Below are positions 51,075 through 60,355 of a stretch of 64,000 nt of DNA, in pieces. Under the pieces are notes generated by a model. It had not been told where the DNA came from. It was given only the letters and a program-made list of their open reading frames with translations, and did not search any database. This stretch comes from JAAZBW01 sp035647855. Its GTDB lineage: Bacteria > Actinomycetota > Actinomycetes > Actinomycetales > Actinomycetaceae. Location of the stretch: NCBI GenBank assembly GCA_035647855.1, contig DASRMP010000055.1, positions 1 to 64,000 of the forward strand. The letters are read 5' to 3'. Each line of letters begins with the position of its first letter. Position 1 is the stretch's first letter. The translations under genes and the position numbers were made by a program.

Positions 51075-51707
51075 GTGTCGTCTCATGCTGCAGCTCTCGA
51101 TCCCGCTCGCATCCGCGTCGAGCGGCCGAACACAACGTCGGTCGGAATGATCGTGTGGCTCGCCTCCGAGCTGATGTTCTTCGCCGGCCTCTTCGCCATG
51201 TATTTCACGCACCGGTCCGTGAACACCGAACTGTGGCCCGCGGGCGTGGATCACCTCAACATCCCCTTCTCGACCGTCAACACGCTGATCCTCGTGTCCT
51301 CGTCGATCACGGCCCAGATGGGAGTGTGGGCAGCGGAGCGCTACCATTCCCGCCGGACGGGTGCCCTCCTCGACGTCGGCCGCTGGGGCGTGACCGAGTG
51401 GTTCACCCTGACCTTCGTCCTCGGCTCGATCTTCATCGCCGGGCAGATCTTCGAGTACGCCGAGCTCTATCAGGGGGGACTCACCACCGCCGGCTCCTAC
51501 GGATCGGTCTTCTACATAACGACCGGCTTCCACGGACTCCACGTACTCGGCGGACTCTTCGCTTTCCTGCTCATCCTGGCCCGCACCTTCAAGGCGAAGA
51601 GATACGGCCACCACGAGGCCACTGGCGCCATCGGGCTGTCGTACTACTGGCACTTCGTCGACGTCGTCTGGATCGCCCTCTTCGCCACGATCTACATCAT
51701 CCAGTGA
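51075..51707 (+). CDS. ctaE: Cytochrome c oxidase subunit III
   Basis: Integral membrane subunit of the aa3 oxidase, 210 residues with five membrane segments. Landmarks are SVGMIVWLASELMFFAGLFAMYF, TEWFTLTFVLGSIFIAGQIFEYAEL, TTGFHGLHVLGG and YYWHFVDVVWIALF. The GTG at 51075 is chosen by homology; the frame is open upstream but unrelated to the family. TACTGT ends four bases before it, so the leader is very short or absent. It heads the ctaE-qcrC-qcrA-qcrB operon, divergent from the receiver/trpD pair. Confidence 0.95.
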   Translation: MSSHAAALDPARIRVERPNTTSVGMIVWLASELMFFAGLFAMYFTHRSVNTELWPAGVDHLNIPFSTVNTLILVSSSITAQMGVWAAERYHSRRTGALLDVGRWGVTEWFTLTFVLGSIFIAGQIFEYAELYQGGLTTAGSYGSVFYITTGFHGLHVLGGLFAFLLILARTFKAKRYGHHEATGAIGLSYYWHFVDVVWIALFATIYIIQ

Positions 51708-51729
51708 CAACTGAAGGGAACCGAAGCTC

Positions 51730-52509
51730 GTGAACTCCCCAGCCAACCCTCGTCGCAGTCGGTTCGCGCCCGGTGTGCTCGTGCTCCTCGCGCTCCTTGT
51801 CACCGCACTGCTGTACTCGGCGGCGATGCCTTCAGCGGATGCGCAGAACGGGGCGAGTTCCGCAGATGTCGCCGCCGGACAGAGCCTCTTCAGCGCGAAC
51901 TGTGCGTACTGCCACGGCACGGAGGGCCAGGGCGGCGACATCGGTCCCTCGCTCATCGGCGTCGGCGCGGCCGCGGTGGACTTCCAGGTCGGGACGGGGC
52001 GCATGCCCATGGCCGACAACTCGCCCCAGGCGCCCGCAAAGCCGCCGGTGTTCAATGACGAGCAGATTTCCCAGTTGGCGGCGTATGTCTCGTCCCTGGG
52101 ACCCGGACCGAACATCCCCTCCGCCGAGCAGGTGGATCCCGCTCTCGGCGATCCCGCAAACGGAATGCTGCTCTTCCGCACCAACTGCGCCATGTGCCAC
52201 AACGCCGTCGGAGCCGGCGGAGCGCTTTCGGAAGGCAAGGTTGCGCCGTCGATACTGAACACCTCCCCCACCCACATCTACGAGGCGATGGTGACCGGCC
52301 CGCAGGCGATGCCCGTGTTCAACGATGCGTCGATCCCCACTGAGGGCAAGCGGGACATCATCGCCTTCATCGACGCGCAGAACGACGTCAGCCCCGGCGG
52401 ACTCACACTGGGCTCAATCGGTCCCGTGTCCGAGGGCCTGTGGGCGTGGATCGTCGGAATGGGATTCCTCATCCTTCTCGCCGTCTGGGTAGGAGCAAAA
52501 TCATCGTGA
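51730..52509 (+). CDS. qcrC: Cytochrome bc1 complex diheme cytochrome c subunit
   Basis: Electron carrier that links the bc1 complex directly to the aa3 oxidase in actinobacteria. The 259-residue protein has an N-terminal membrane segment/signal (about 15-33), two c-type heme sites CAYCH (58-62) and CAMCH (153-157) on the outer face, and a C-terminal membrane anchor (about 238-255). Met-containing segments such as GRMPM and QAMPVF can supply the axial ligands. The GTG at 51730 follows ctaE by 22 bp. Its stop overlaps the qcrA GTG by four bases. Confidence 0.96.
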   Translation: MNSPANPRRSRFAPGVLVLLALLVTALLYSAAMPSADAQNGASSADVAAGQSLFSANCAYCHGTEGQGGDIGPSLIGVGAAAVDFQVGTGRMPMADNSPQAPAKPPVFNDEQISQLAAYVSSLGPGPNIPSAEQVDPALGDPANGMLLFRTNCAMCHNAVGAGGALSEGKVAPSILNTSPTHIYEAMVTGPQAMPVFNDASIPTEGKRDIIAFIDAQNDVSPGGLTLGSIGPVSEGLWAWIVGMGFLILLAVWVGAKSS

Positions 52510-53549
52510 ACGAGAACACCACCAGCAGAGAACTCTCACCCTCGACCGATACCGAGTTCCAGAACCCGGGCCCCAGACCGCATGTCCCGCGGCTGTCGGA
52601 CATCGACCCGGAGGGCGCACGCAACCGGCGGCGGCAGGTCCTGGCGCTGTTCGGGATATCGATCGTTGCGGCGATCGTCGGAGTTGCAGGGTTCTTCCTC
52701 TTCCCTCCGGGCGATACGCAGGCGAGCATCCGGATCGGGCACACGATCCTCGGCGTCGGTCTCGGCACCGCACTTCTCGGCATCGGACTCGGCGCCGTCC
52801 ACTGGGCGAAAACCCTGATGATGGGCCAGGAGACCGTCGAGGACCGCTATCCCCTGAAGTCCGATGAGGAGACGCGAGCCACGGCCGTCGCTGAAATGGA
52901 GTTGGGCGCGGCGGACGCGAATATTGCCCGCCGGCCTGTCCTCAAGGGCGCCGTGATCACCGCCGCCGTGCTGGCGCCCCTGCCCGCCGTCGTGCCGCTC
53001 ATTGGCGGCCTCACGGACGAGTGGAACCCCAACGTCTTCAAGCACACCGCGTGGCGCAACATCCCGAACGGTGCCGAGGGGCGAATTCTGGCAACCGACC
53101 CGGACAACCGCCCGATCCGCGCTGCGGACGTCACCAACGGCTCGGTGTTCCACGTGATCCCGCACGATCTCGGAGACCTGCCCGGCGAGGAGGAATTCCT
53201 CAACGAGAAGGCCAAGGCGATCGTGATCCTTGTCCGCATGGATCCGTCCGAGATCAAGAGGGTCTCCCCGGGCCGCGAGGACTGGAACTACCACGGCATC
53301 CTCGCGTTCTCGAAGGTGTGCACCCATGTCGGATGCCCCGTCGCCCTTTATGAGCAGAACACGAAGCACCTTCTCTGCCCGTGCCACCAGTCCACGTTCG
53401 ACCTCGCCGATGAGGCCCGCGTCGTATTCGGGCCCGCGAAACGGCCGCTGCCCCAGCTGCCGATCACCGTCAACAACGACGGCTACCTGATCGCCACGTC
53501 CGACTTCCTCGAACCGGTCGGCCCGAGCTTCTGGAACCGTGAGAAGTGA
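52506..53549 (+). CDS. qcrA: Cytochrome bc1 complex Rieske iron-sulfur subunit
   Basis: Rieske protein of 347 residues. It has the long actinobacterial N-terminal part with three membrane segments (about 46-66, 80-100 and 150-168) before the 2Fe-2S domain. The cluster ligands are in CTHVGC (272-277) and CPCHQS (291-296). The GTG start overlaps the qcrC stop and the qcrA stop overlaps the qcrB GTG, both by four bases, so the three bc1 subunits are translationally coupled. Confidence 0.96.
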   Translation: MNENTTSRELSPSTDTEFQNPGPRPHVPRLSDIDPEGARNRRRQVLALFGISIVAAIVGVAGFFLFPPGDTQASIRIGHTILGVGLGTALLGIGLGAVHWAKTLMMGQETVEDRYPLKSDEETRATAVAEMELGAADANIARRPVLKGAVITAAVLAPLPAVVPLIGGLTDEWNPNVFKHTAWRNIPNGAEGRILATDPDNRPIRAADVTNGSVFHVIPHDLGDLPGEEEFLNEKAKAIVILVRMDPSEIKRVSPGREDWNYHGILAFSKVCTHVGCPVALYEQNTKHLLCPCHQSTFDLADEARVVFGPAKRPLPQLPITVNNDGYLIATSDFLEPVGPSFWNREK

Positions 53550-55264
53550 GTACTGCAACCACTCCGAAGAAGCCCCTCCAGCCCTCTGGCGAATCCAAGA
53601 CCACCCCTGGGAAGAGCGCCGACTGGCTTGACCAGCGCACCGGCATCGCGAAAGTTGTCAAAGTCTTCGCCCGCAAGGTCTTCCCCGACCACTGGTCGTT
53701 CCTGCTCGGCGAGATCGCGCTCTACAGCTTCATCGTGATCCTTCTGTCCGGGGTCTTCCTCGCCTTCTTCTTCGAGCCCTCGATGGCGGAGGTTCACTAC
53801 CCCGACGACGCGCTCCCGGTGACGATGCAGGGCGTCGAGATGTCGGCGGCATACGCCTCGACACTCAAGCTCTCCTTCCATGTGCCGGGCGGACTGCTGA
53901 TGCGCCAGATCCACCACTGGGCGGCGCTCCTGTTCATTGCGTCGATAGTGGTACACATGTTCCGGGTGTTCTTCACCGGCGCGTTCCGGAAGCCACGGGA
54001 GATCAACTACCTCGTGGGGTTCATGATGCTGCTGCTCGCACTCGCTGCGGGACTGACCGGATACTCGCTCCCGGACGACGTGCTCTCCGGCAACGGCCTC
54101 CGCATCACGGATGGAGTCATCAAGTCGATCCCGATCCTGGGGAGCTACGTCTCGCTCGCTCTGTTCGGCGGCGAGTTCCCGGGAACGGACATCATCTCGC
54201 GCTTCTTCGCGCTGCACATCCTGCTGATCCCGGGTCTGATCCTGGCACTCGTGACGCTCCACATTATGCTGGTCACGTTGCAGAAGCACACCCACTATCC
54301 CGGCCCGGGCCGTACGAACCGGAACGTTGTCGGAAGGCCGCTGTTCCCCGTATACGCCGCGAAGGGCGGTGGATGGTTCTTCATCGTGGCCGGCGTCATC
54401 GTCCTCATGGGAGCACTGCTCTCGATCAACGCCGTCTGGAACTACGGTCCCTACGACCCCTCGCCGGTGTCCGCGGGCGCTCAGCCCGACTGGTACATGC
54501 TCTTCCTGGAAGGCGGCCTGCGACTCATGCCTGGCTGGGAAGTGGTGATTGCCGGATACACGCTCTCCCTGAACGTTCTGATCCCCGCGCTGATCATCCC
54601 CGGTGCACTTTTCACGGCTCTCGGGGCGTACCCCTTCATCGAGAAGCTGGCGAGCAAGGACGACCGTGAGCACCACCTGCTCGAGCGTCCCCGCAACAAC
54701 CCCACACGCACCGCCATCGGCGTCTCGCTCATCACGGCGTTCGCCGTGCTGGTGGCCGCAGGAGCCAACGATCTCCTGGCGACCCACCTCCACCTCGACA
54801 TGTTCGTCATCACGTGGGTCCTGCGCTTCGGGTTCTTCCTCTTCCCCTGGTTCGCGTTCATGCTCACGAAGCGCATCGCCATTTCGCTGCAGCGGCGCGA
54901 TCGCGAACTGGTCCTTCACGGCGTTCCCACGGGCCGTGTCGTGCAGACGGAGGACGGCGCCATGCACGCGGTCCACCGGCCGCTGGACGAGTACGAACTG
55001 TGGACTCTCGCCTCCTACGAGCCCAACCGGCCGCTGGAGAGTGGCATCGAGGTGAACAAGTACGGCGTGGAGCGCAGGACCGGCGTCGCGCCGTGGCGTC
55101 GGCGCCTTTCGCAGTTCTTCTACGAGGACCGCATCGAACCGGTTACCCCGGCCGAGCTTGAGGCCATGGAGCACCGGCACCACGAGGGCGCACCTTCACA
55201 GTCCATCGCCCGACTCACCTCCGTGACAGCCGGGGAGGAACTCGAGGAGCGCCGGAGGCGCTGA
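53546..55264 (+). CDS. qcrB: Cytochrome bc1 complex cytochrome b subunit
   Basis: Core quinol-oxidising subunit, 572 residues. Heme-ligand regions IHHWAALLFIASIVVHMFR and FALHILLIPGLILALVTLHIMLV are present, as is the Qo-site region. After the cytochrome b core comes an actinobacterial C-terminal extension of about 150 residues with further membrane segments and a soluble tail (LASYEPNRPLESGIEVNKYGVERRTG), as in mycobacterial QcrB. The GTG overlaps the qcrA stop by four bases. It ends the ctaE-qcrCAB operon. Confidence 0.96.
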   Translation: MSTATTPKKPLQPSGESKTTPGKSADWLDQRTGIAKVVKVFARKVFPDHWSFLLGEIALYSFIVILLSGVFLAFFFEPSMAEVHYPDDALPVTMQGVEMSAAYASTLKLSFHVPGGLLMRQIHHWAALLFIASIVVHMFRVFFTGAFRKPREINYLVGFMMLLLALAAGLTGYSLPDDVLSGNGLRITDGVIKSIPILGSYVSLALFGGEFPGTDIISRFFALHILLIPGLILALVTLHIMLVTLQKHTHYPGPGRTNRNVVGRPLFPVYAAKGGGWFFIVAGVIVLMGALLSINAVWNYGPYDPSPVSAGAQPDWYMLFLEGGLRLMPGWEVVIAGYTLSLNVLIPALIIPGALFTALGAYPFIEKLASKDDREHHLLERPRNNPTRTAIGVSLITAFAVLVAAGANDLLATHLHLDMFVITWVLRFGFFLFPWFAFMLTKRIAISLQRRDRELVLHGVPTGRVVQTEDGAMHAVHRPLDEYELWTLASYEPNRPLESGIEVNKYGVERRTGVAPWRRRLSQFFYEDRIEPVTPAELEAMEHRHHEGAPSQSIARLTSVTAGEELEERRRR

Positions 55265-55265
55265 A

Positions 55266-55505
55266 CTATCGATCGAGATCCTGCCCTCGTCGTAGGGCCT
55301 TCCCGATGGGGGGAGCGGGTACTTCTGCAGGGGTCTTGGCAGCGCGTGCCAGTTTCGTGCGGTCAAGGGGTGCTTGCAGGTCTCTCCAGCCGGTGGCGGA
55401 CGGATCCAGGCGCCAGAACGCCCCGAGAACGGCCCAGGACTTTCGTCCCAAGCGAATTCGTGGCGCCGCGCGTGCCGAGTACCGCAGACCGCCATAGGCT
55501 GGCAC
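55266..55505 (-). CDS. Doubtful 79-residue open frame in the qcrB-sodA interval
   Basis: The 299-bp gap between qcrB and sodA holds, on the minus strand, a frame from GTG 55505 to a stop two bases after the qcrB stop. The product is basic, with RLGRKSWAVLGAFWRLDPSATGW and a Pro-rich tail. Its third-position GC is clearly lower than in neighbouring genes and no ribosome site or family is recognised. It may be a decayed gene or no gene. On the plus strand, TAGGCT at about 55493 is a possible sodA -10. Confidence 0.2.
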   Translation of the reverse strand: MPAYGGLRYSARAAPRIRLGRKSWAVLGAFWRLDPSATGWRDLQAPLDRTKLARAAKTPAEVPAPPIGKALRRGQDLDR

Positions 55506-55563
55506 CAATTGTTCTGCGATGTGAGATGCGGAACAGCCTGAAGCTGCAAGAAGGAGCATTCAT

Positions 55564-56181
55564 ATGGCCGTCTACGCGTTGCCCGAACTCCCCTACGACT
55601 ACGCCGCGCTCGAGCCGCACATCAGCGGCAAGATCATGGAACTGCACCACTCGAAGCACCACAAGGCGTACGTCGACGGCGCGAACACTGCGCTGGAGAA
55701 GATGGCGGAGGCCCGCGAGAAGGGTGACTTCGGCACGATCGGCAAGCTCGAGAAGGACTTGGCGTTCAACCTCGGTGGTCACATCAACCACTCGATCTTC
55801 TGGAAGAACATGGCCCCCGACGCAGGCGGCGAGCCTGATGGCGAGATCGCCGAGGCTATCAAGGACTCCTTCGGATCGTTCGATGCGTTCAAGGGGCAGT
55901 TCACCGGCGTTGCCACGAGCATCCAGGGCTCGGGCTGGGCGGTCCTTGCCTACGATTCCATCTCCGACAAGCTCGTCACGTTCCAACTGTTCGACCAGCA
56001 GGGCAACGTTCCGGTCGGAGTGCTGCCTTTGCTCCAACTCGACATGTGGGAGCACGCCTTCTACCTCGACTACCTCAACGTCAAGGCCGACTACGTCAAG
56101 GCCTGGTGGAACCTCGTCGACTGGCAGAATGTGGGCGAGCGCCTCGCCACCCTCGAGTCGATCAAGGGCAAGCTGGCCTGA
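55564..56181 (+). CDS. sodA: Superoxide dismutase, Mn/Fe type
   Basis: Cytoplasmic enzyme of 205 residues that dismutates superoxide. Metal ligands by alignment with E. coli SodA are His28, His77, Asp161 and His165 (DMWEHAFYLDY). GSGWAVLAYD and FDQQGNVPVG are the usual active-site segments; Mn versus Fe cannot be settled. The ATG has AAGGAG eight bases upstream. It lies between the qcrB and ctaF genes in the respiratory cluster, with its own upstream region and a strong terminator. Confidence 0.97.
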   Translation: MAVYALPELPYDYAALEPHISGKIMELHHSKHHKAYVDGANTALEKMAEAREKGDFGTIGKLEKDLAFNLGGHINHSIFWKNMAPDAGGEPDGEIAEAIKDSFGSFDAFKGQFTGVATSIQGSGWAVLAYDSISDKLVTFQLFDQQGNVPVGVLPLLQLDMWEHAFYLDYLNVKADYVKAWWNLVDWQNVGERLATLESIKGKLA

Positions 56182-56213
56182 GAGCCGGCATGGCCGAATA
56201 GTCCGCGAATAGC

Positions 56214-56243
56214 CGAGGGCCCCCTCCACGGTGGGGGCCCTCG
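56214..56243. terminator. Bidirectional terminator between sodA and ctaF
   Basis: Perfect 11-bp stem CGAGGGCCCCC / GGGGGCCCTCG with an 8-base loop, between two convergent genes. Confidence 0.82.
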
Positions 56244-56263
56244 CCGTGTCCGAAGGATGCGGC

Positions 56264-56695
56264 TCAGTGCGCGTGCTGCCCCCGAGAGAACTCCATCGCC
56301 ATTCCGATGACGCCAATTGCCGTGACGATGACGCCCGGCACCAGGATCCAGAAGCCGATCGCCAGGGCAAGGAACACCAGGGCTGCTCCGGCGCCGGCGA
56401 TGAGCGGCCACCACGACGTCGGGGAGAACACGCCCACCTCGCCCGTGGCTTCGGAGATCTCGGCGTCGACGCGGTCCTCCCACCGTGGTTCGATACGCCG
56501 CCCCACCAGCCAGAGGTAAGCGGCGATCATGGCGGACATGAGCGCGAGTCCGGTGAACGCCGTCGAACCGATCACCTCGAGCTCTGCAACGTACGTGTAG
56601 ATGCCGGCAACGATCGCGAAGAAGACGGCGAGGAACGCAAAAGTCACGAGTTCGGCGCGCAGCGGCATCCGCTCCTTTTCGGGCGGGTAATCCAT
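56264..56695 (-). CDS. ctaF: Cytochrome c oxidase subunit IV (CtaF)
   Basis: Actinobacterial fourth subunit of the aa3 oxidase, 143 residues with four membrane segments in two hairpins (about 15-60 and 92-130). The family stretch VGVFSPTSWWPLIAGAGAALVFLALAIGFW is intact. The ATG is three bases after the ctaD stop, with AAAGGAG inside the end of ctaD. Last gene of the ctaC-ctaD-ctaF operon. Confidence 0.94.
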   Translation of the reverse strand: MDYPPEKERMPLRAELVTFAFLAVFFAIVAGIYTYVAELEVIGSTAFTGLALMSAMIAAYLWLVGRRIEPRWEDRVDAEISEATGEVGVFSPTSWWPLIAGAGAALVFLALAIGFWILVPGVIVTAIGVIGMAMEFSRGQHAH

Positions 56696-56698
56696 GGG

Positions 56699-58432
56699 TC
56701 AGCTCCTTTGCGACGACGGAGACGGCGACGACGAGGACCGCGGCGACGGCGGAACGAGCGCCGCGTTGTCGAGTGCGGCGACCTCCGGGTGATGGAGGTC
56801 GAAAGCCGGCTGTATGGACCGGATGCGGGGCAGCGAGGTGAAGTTGTGCGCCGGCACCGGCGATGCGGTGGCCCACTCGAGGGAGCGGCCAAAGCCCCAC
56901 GGATCATCCACGAACACGGTGCGCGGCCCGCGCTGCGTCTTCACGACGTTCCACATGAAGAACAGCGTGGAGGTCGCCACGATGAACGCGCCAACGGTCG
57001 AGATCTGGTTCAGAACCGTGAACCCGTCCTCCACCATGTAATCGGCGTAGCGCCGCGGCATCCCCTCGACGCCCAGCCAGTGCTGGACGAGGAAGGTGAT
57101 GTGGAAGCCCGGGAAGAGCAGCCAGAAGTGGATCTTTCCGAGCCGTTCGTCCAGCATCCGGCCGGTCCACTTCGGCCACCAGAAGTAGAAACCCGCGAAC
57201 ATCGCGAACACCACTGTGCCGAAGACGACGTAGTGGAAGTGCGCGACGACGAAGTAGGTGTCGTGCACGTGCCAGTTCATCGCAGGGCTCCCCAGAATCA
57301 CGCCGGTCAGACCACCGAACAGGAACGTGAAAAGGAACCCGAGCGACATGAGCATCGGCGTCTCGAAGGTCACCTTGCCGCGCCACATCGTGCCGATCCA
57401 GTTGAACATCTTCACGCCGGTCGGCACAGCGATCAGCATCGTCATCAGCGAGAAGAAGCCGAGCATCACCGCGCCGGTCGTGAACATGTGGTGCGCCCAC
57501 ACGGAGACGGAGAGCGCGGCGATCGCGATGGTGGCGAACACGAGAGCCTTGTACCCGAAGATCGGCTTCCGTGAGAAGACGGGGATCACCTCGGAGATGA
57601 TCCCGAAGAAGGGCAAGGCGATGATGTACACCTCCGGGTGCCCGAAGAACCAGAAGAGGTGCTGCCACAGAACAGGCCCACCGGACTCCACTGCGAAGAT
57701 GCCACCACCCATAATCCGGTCGTACAGCAAACCGAAGAGCGCGGCGGCCAGCGGCGGGAACGCCATCAGGACGAGGATCGCCGTGAGCAGGATGTTCCAG
57801 GTGAAGATCGGCATGCGGAACATGGTCATGCCGGGAGCACGCATCGTCAGGATCGTGGCGATGAAATTGACCGAACCGAAAATGGTGCCGAAACCTGTCA
57901 TGGCGAGGCCCGCGATCCACAGGTTCACCCCGACACCGGGGCTGTAGGGATTCGTCGAGAGTGGAACGTATCCCGTCCACCCCATGGAGGCGGCGCCGCC
58001 CGGGGCGAGGAAGCCGCTGATCGCGATGAGGCCGCCGAACAGGAAGAGCCAGTAGGAGAACATGTTCAGCCGTGGGAACGCCACGTCCGGGGCGCCGATC
58101 TGCAGCGGCACCATGATGTTGCCGAAACCCGTGAACAAAGGCGTGGCGAACAGGAACAGCATGATCGTGCCGTGCATCGTGAAGAGCTGGTTGAACTGGT
58201 CCTTCGACTGGAGCATCATGCCCGGCTGGAACAGCTCCATGCGGATGAGCATCGCCATCAGCCCGGCAAGGATGAAGAAGAAGAACGCGGTGTAGAGGTA
58301 CAGGTATCCGATGACTTTGTGGTCCGTGGACGTGATCCACGAGACGATCGTCGAGCCGAATCCCTGCTTCTCGGGCGGCAGCCCTGGGATCGTCTCGGCC
58401 GTCCCCGAAGCCTTCTGCTCGATGAGCGTCAT
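56699..58432 (-). CDS. ctaD: Cytochrome c oxidase subunit I
   Basis: Catalytic subunit with 12 membrane segments, 577 residues. Heme and copper ligands lie in TMHGTIMLF, FFGHPEVYI with the His-Tyr pair, and YFVVAHFHYV. The K-channel region and DRIMGGGIF are present, as usual for A-type oxidases. A Ser/Pro-rich tail ends the protein. The ATG overlaps the ctaC stop by one base. It couples proton pumping to oxygen reduction at the end of the respiratory chain. Confidence 0.97.
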   Translation of the reverse strand: MTLIEQKASGTAETIPGLPPEKQGFGSTIVSWITSTDHKVIGYLYLYTAFFFFILAGLMAMLIRMELFQPGMMLQSKDQFNQLFTMHGTIMLFLFATPLFTGFGNIMVPLQIGAPDVAFPRLNMFSYWLFLFGGLIAISGFLAPGGAASMGWTGYVPLSTNPYSPGVGVNLWIAGLAMTGFGTIFGSVNFIATILTMRAPGMTMFRMPIFTWNILLTAILVLMAFPPLAAALFGLLYDRIMGGGIFAVESGGPVLWQHLFWFFGHPEVYIIALPFFGIISEVIPVFSRKPIFGYKALVFATIAIAALSVSVWAHHMFTTGAVMLGFFSLMTMLIAVPTGVKMFNWIGTMWRGKVTFETPMLMSLGFLFTFLFGGLTGVILGSPAMNWHVHDTYFVVAHFHYVVFGTVVFAMFAGFYFWWPKWTGRMLDERLGKIHFWLLFPGFHITFLVQHWLGVEGMPRRYADYMVEDGFTVLNQISTVGAFIVATSTLFFMWNVVKTQRGPRTVFVDDPWGFGRSLEWATASPVPAHNFTSLPRIRSIQPAFDLHHPEVAALDNAALVPPSPRSSSSPSPSSQRS

Positions 58433-59286
58433 CAGCTGTTGCCTCCGTTCGTGTTGCCCCAGCGGTTGAGCTCTGGGCCGAGAACGCCTTCATTGCCCGC
58501 CTCGCGCAGCGCTTCCATCTGCGCGTCGAATTCCTCCTGCGAGACGACCTCCACGCGGAACAGCATCTCGGAGTGGAACTCGCCGCACATCTCGGCGCAC
58601 TTGCCGAAGTAGCTTCCCTCCTCGCCGGGCGTCACCTGGAAGACATTGGTGCGCCCGGGAATCATGTCGGTCTTGTAGAGGAACGCCGGGATCCAGAATG
58701 CGTGGATGACATCGCGGGAGTGAAGCTCGAACTGCACGTTCTGGTCCACCGGCAGGTACAGGACCGGGAGGTTCTCGGCGTCGCCTTCCGTGCCCGTGAG
58801 CTGGAATCGTTCGCCCGAGTAGTAGACGCCGGCGTCCACGTAGTTGAAATCCCAGCTCCACTGCTTGCCGTACACCTCGATCGTGACATCGGGCTCTGCG
58901 GAAACGTCCTGGACGTCAGCGATCGTGCGTTGCGAGAAGACGAAAAGCACGCTCACGAGGACTATCGGGATGACCGTGTACATGAGCTCGAGAGGCACGT
59001 GGTACTGCAGCTGGACCGGCAAGGCGTCGTCGTCCTTGCGCTTGCGGTACACGATGATGGCCCAGATCAAGAGCCCCCAGACAAGGACTCCGATCGAGAG
59101 GGCGGCGATCCATGAGCCATTCCAGAAGGAGATGATCCCGCCGGTCCGGTCCGTGACGCCCGCTTCGGACGGGAGGAATCCCGTCGAGACGTCCGTGCTG
59201 CAGCCCGCCACGAGCAGCGCGAACGCTGCCGTGAGGCCTGGAACGGCGGCCGCGCGCCGCGGCCGCTTGGTGTGAGGGGTCCGCAC
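58432..59286 (-). CDS. ctaC: Cytochrome c oxidase subunit II
   Basis: CuA-bearing subunit, about 284 residues. A lipobox LLVAGC with Cys29 suggests lipid modification after cleavage. Two membrane segments follow (about 48-75 and 95-115), then the cupredoxin domain with HAFWIPAFLYKTDMIPG and the CuA site CAEMCGEFHSEM. The GTG at 59286 has GAAAGG eight to nine bases upstream; GTG 59295 is an alternative three codons earlier. First gene of the ctaC-ctaD-ctaF operon; a TATACGCT stretch near 59341-59348 on the minus strand may be its -10 region. Confidence 0.95.
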   Translation of the reverse strand: MRTPHTKRPRRAAAVPGLTAAFALLVAGCSTDVSTGFLPSEAGVTDRTGGIISFWNGSWIAALSIGVLVWGLLIWAIIVYRKRKDDDALPVQLQYHVPLELMYTVIPIVLVSVLFVFSQRTIADVQDVSAEPDVTIEVYGKQWSWDFNYVDAGVYYSGERFQLTGTEGDAENLPVLYLPVDQNVQFELHSRDVIHAFWIPAFLYKTDMIPGRTNVFQVTPGEEGSYFGKCAEMCGEFHSEMLFRVEVVSQEEFDAQMEALREAGNEGVLGPELNRWGNTNGGNS

Positions 59287-59416
59287 CGTGTACACCTTTC
59301 GACGCCGTCGAAACAACCGGGACCAAAGTCCCTCGGGAACAGCGTATAGGGTGACTGCTCGTTTCGCTCTGCGCAGGATTTGGTACGATCCGCTCTTCCG
59401 CGGGGCGGCCGAGTGG

Positions 59417-60303
59417 CTACTCCGCCGCGGGGATGTATGCGAGCGCCTCCACGACGACGGCGATCGCCGGACTATCACCGCTCGCCGGCACCTGCACCAC
59501 TACGCGGGAACCCACCGGAGCGCCGGACACGGCGTCGAAGGGTCCGCCCTGGCCGAGCGGCACGGCCGAGGGAACGCCGGCCTCCCAGGAGCTTCCGCCG
59601 TCGGTGCCATCCCATCCGGCCGCGGCCCACGCGAGAACGACGACGCCCGTCTCCCAACCGTCTCCCCGTCGCCCTCGGCGACGACGGTGCCGGACAGTTC
59701 CTCCGGCTCGGGCGAGCCCTCCACGACCGAGATCGACGGCGGGGATCCGGGGGGCCCTTCCACCGTCACCGGGAGGTTCGCGAGCTCACCCGTGTCGCGC
59801 GCGTCGGCCTGACTGGTCCACTCGCCCTCCGGATGCACGGAGAGAACGTCGATGACGAATACCAGGGTGTCGCCCGCCTCGATTCCCGCCTGGGGGTTGC
59901 CCTGCGGGTAGCCCATCTCGGACGGGATCGACAGGAGAAGCCGATCGCCCACGTGGGAACCGGGGATGCCTTCCGACCAGCCCTGGATTACGCCGTCGAG
60001 CGGGAAACCGATCGGATAGCCAATGTCCCACGTGTCGTTGAACGGAGCCTCCGCGCCCCACACCTGGCCGATGTAGTCCGCGACGATGTACTCGCCCTCG
60101 CCCACCTCGGCACCATCGCCTTCGGCGAGCGTCTCGACCTGGAGTCCCTCGGGCGCTTCGCTCTCGGGAAAGGTGAGTACGGGCTGCTCGCCGAAGCCGC
60201 TCGAGACCTCCGGAAGCCCGCCTCCTTCAGGACCGTTGCCGGAGCAGGATCCGAGGGCGAGTGCCCCGGCGAGGACGAGCGGAACTACGAGAGGGCGGCG
60301 CAT
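59417..60303 (-). pseudogene. FKBP-type peptidyl-prolyl isomerase lipoprotein, interrupted by a one-base frameshift
   Basis: The product begins with a lipoprotein signal (ALALGSC) and a FKBP domain (about residues 55-155: VADYIGQVW, FPLDGVIQGWSEGIPGSHVGDRLLLSIP). A second FKBP-like domain follows, but the frame breaks near 59653-59655. In the annotated frame it runs on to a stop at 59500 with an Arg/Pro-rich nonsense tail. In the next frame, from VVVLAWAAAGWDGTDGG through SGAPVGSRVVVQVPASGD to ALAYIPAAE and a TAG at 59417, the second domain continues. Adding one G on the minus strand (GGG to GGGG) restores one frame of about 295 residues. It may be a real mutation or a sequencing error. The ATG at 60303 has a weak ribosome site. 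Confidence 0.85.
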
Positions 60304-60355
60304 GGCGGTCCGTTTCTGTTCAATTGGTTCAGTTGGTGGAGCGAGGGGATTCGGA

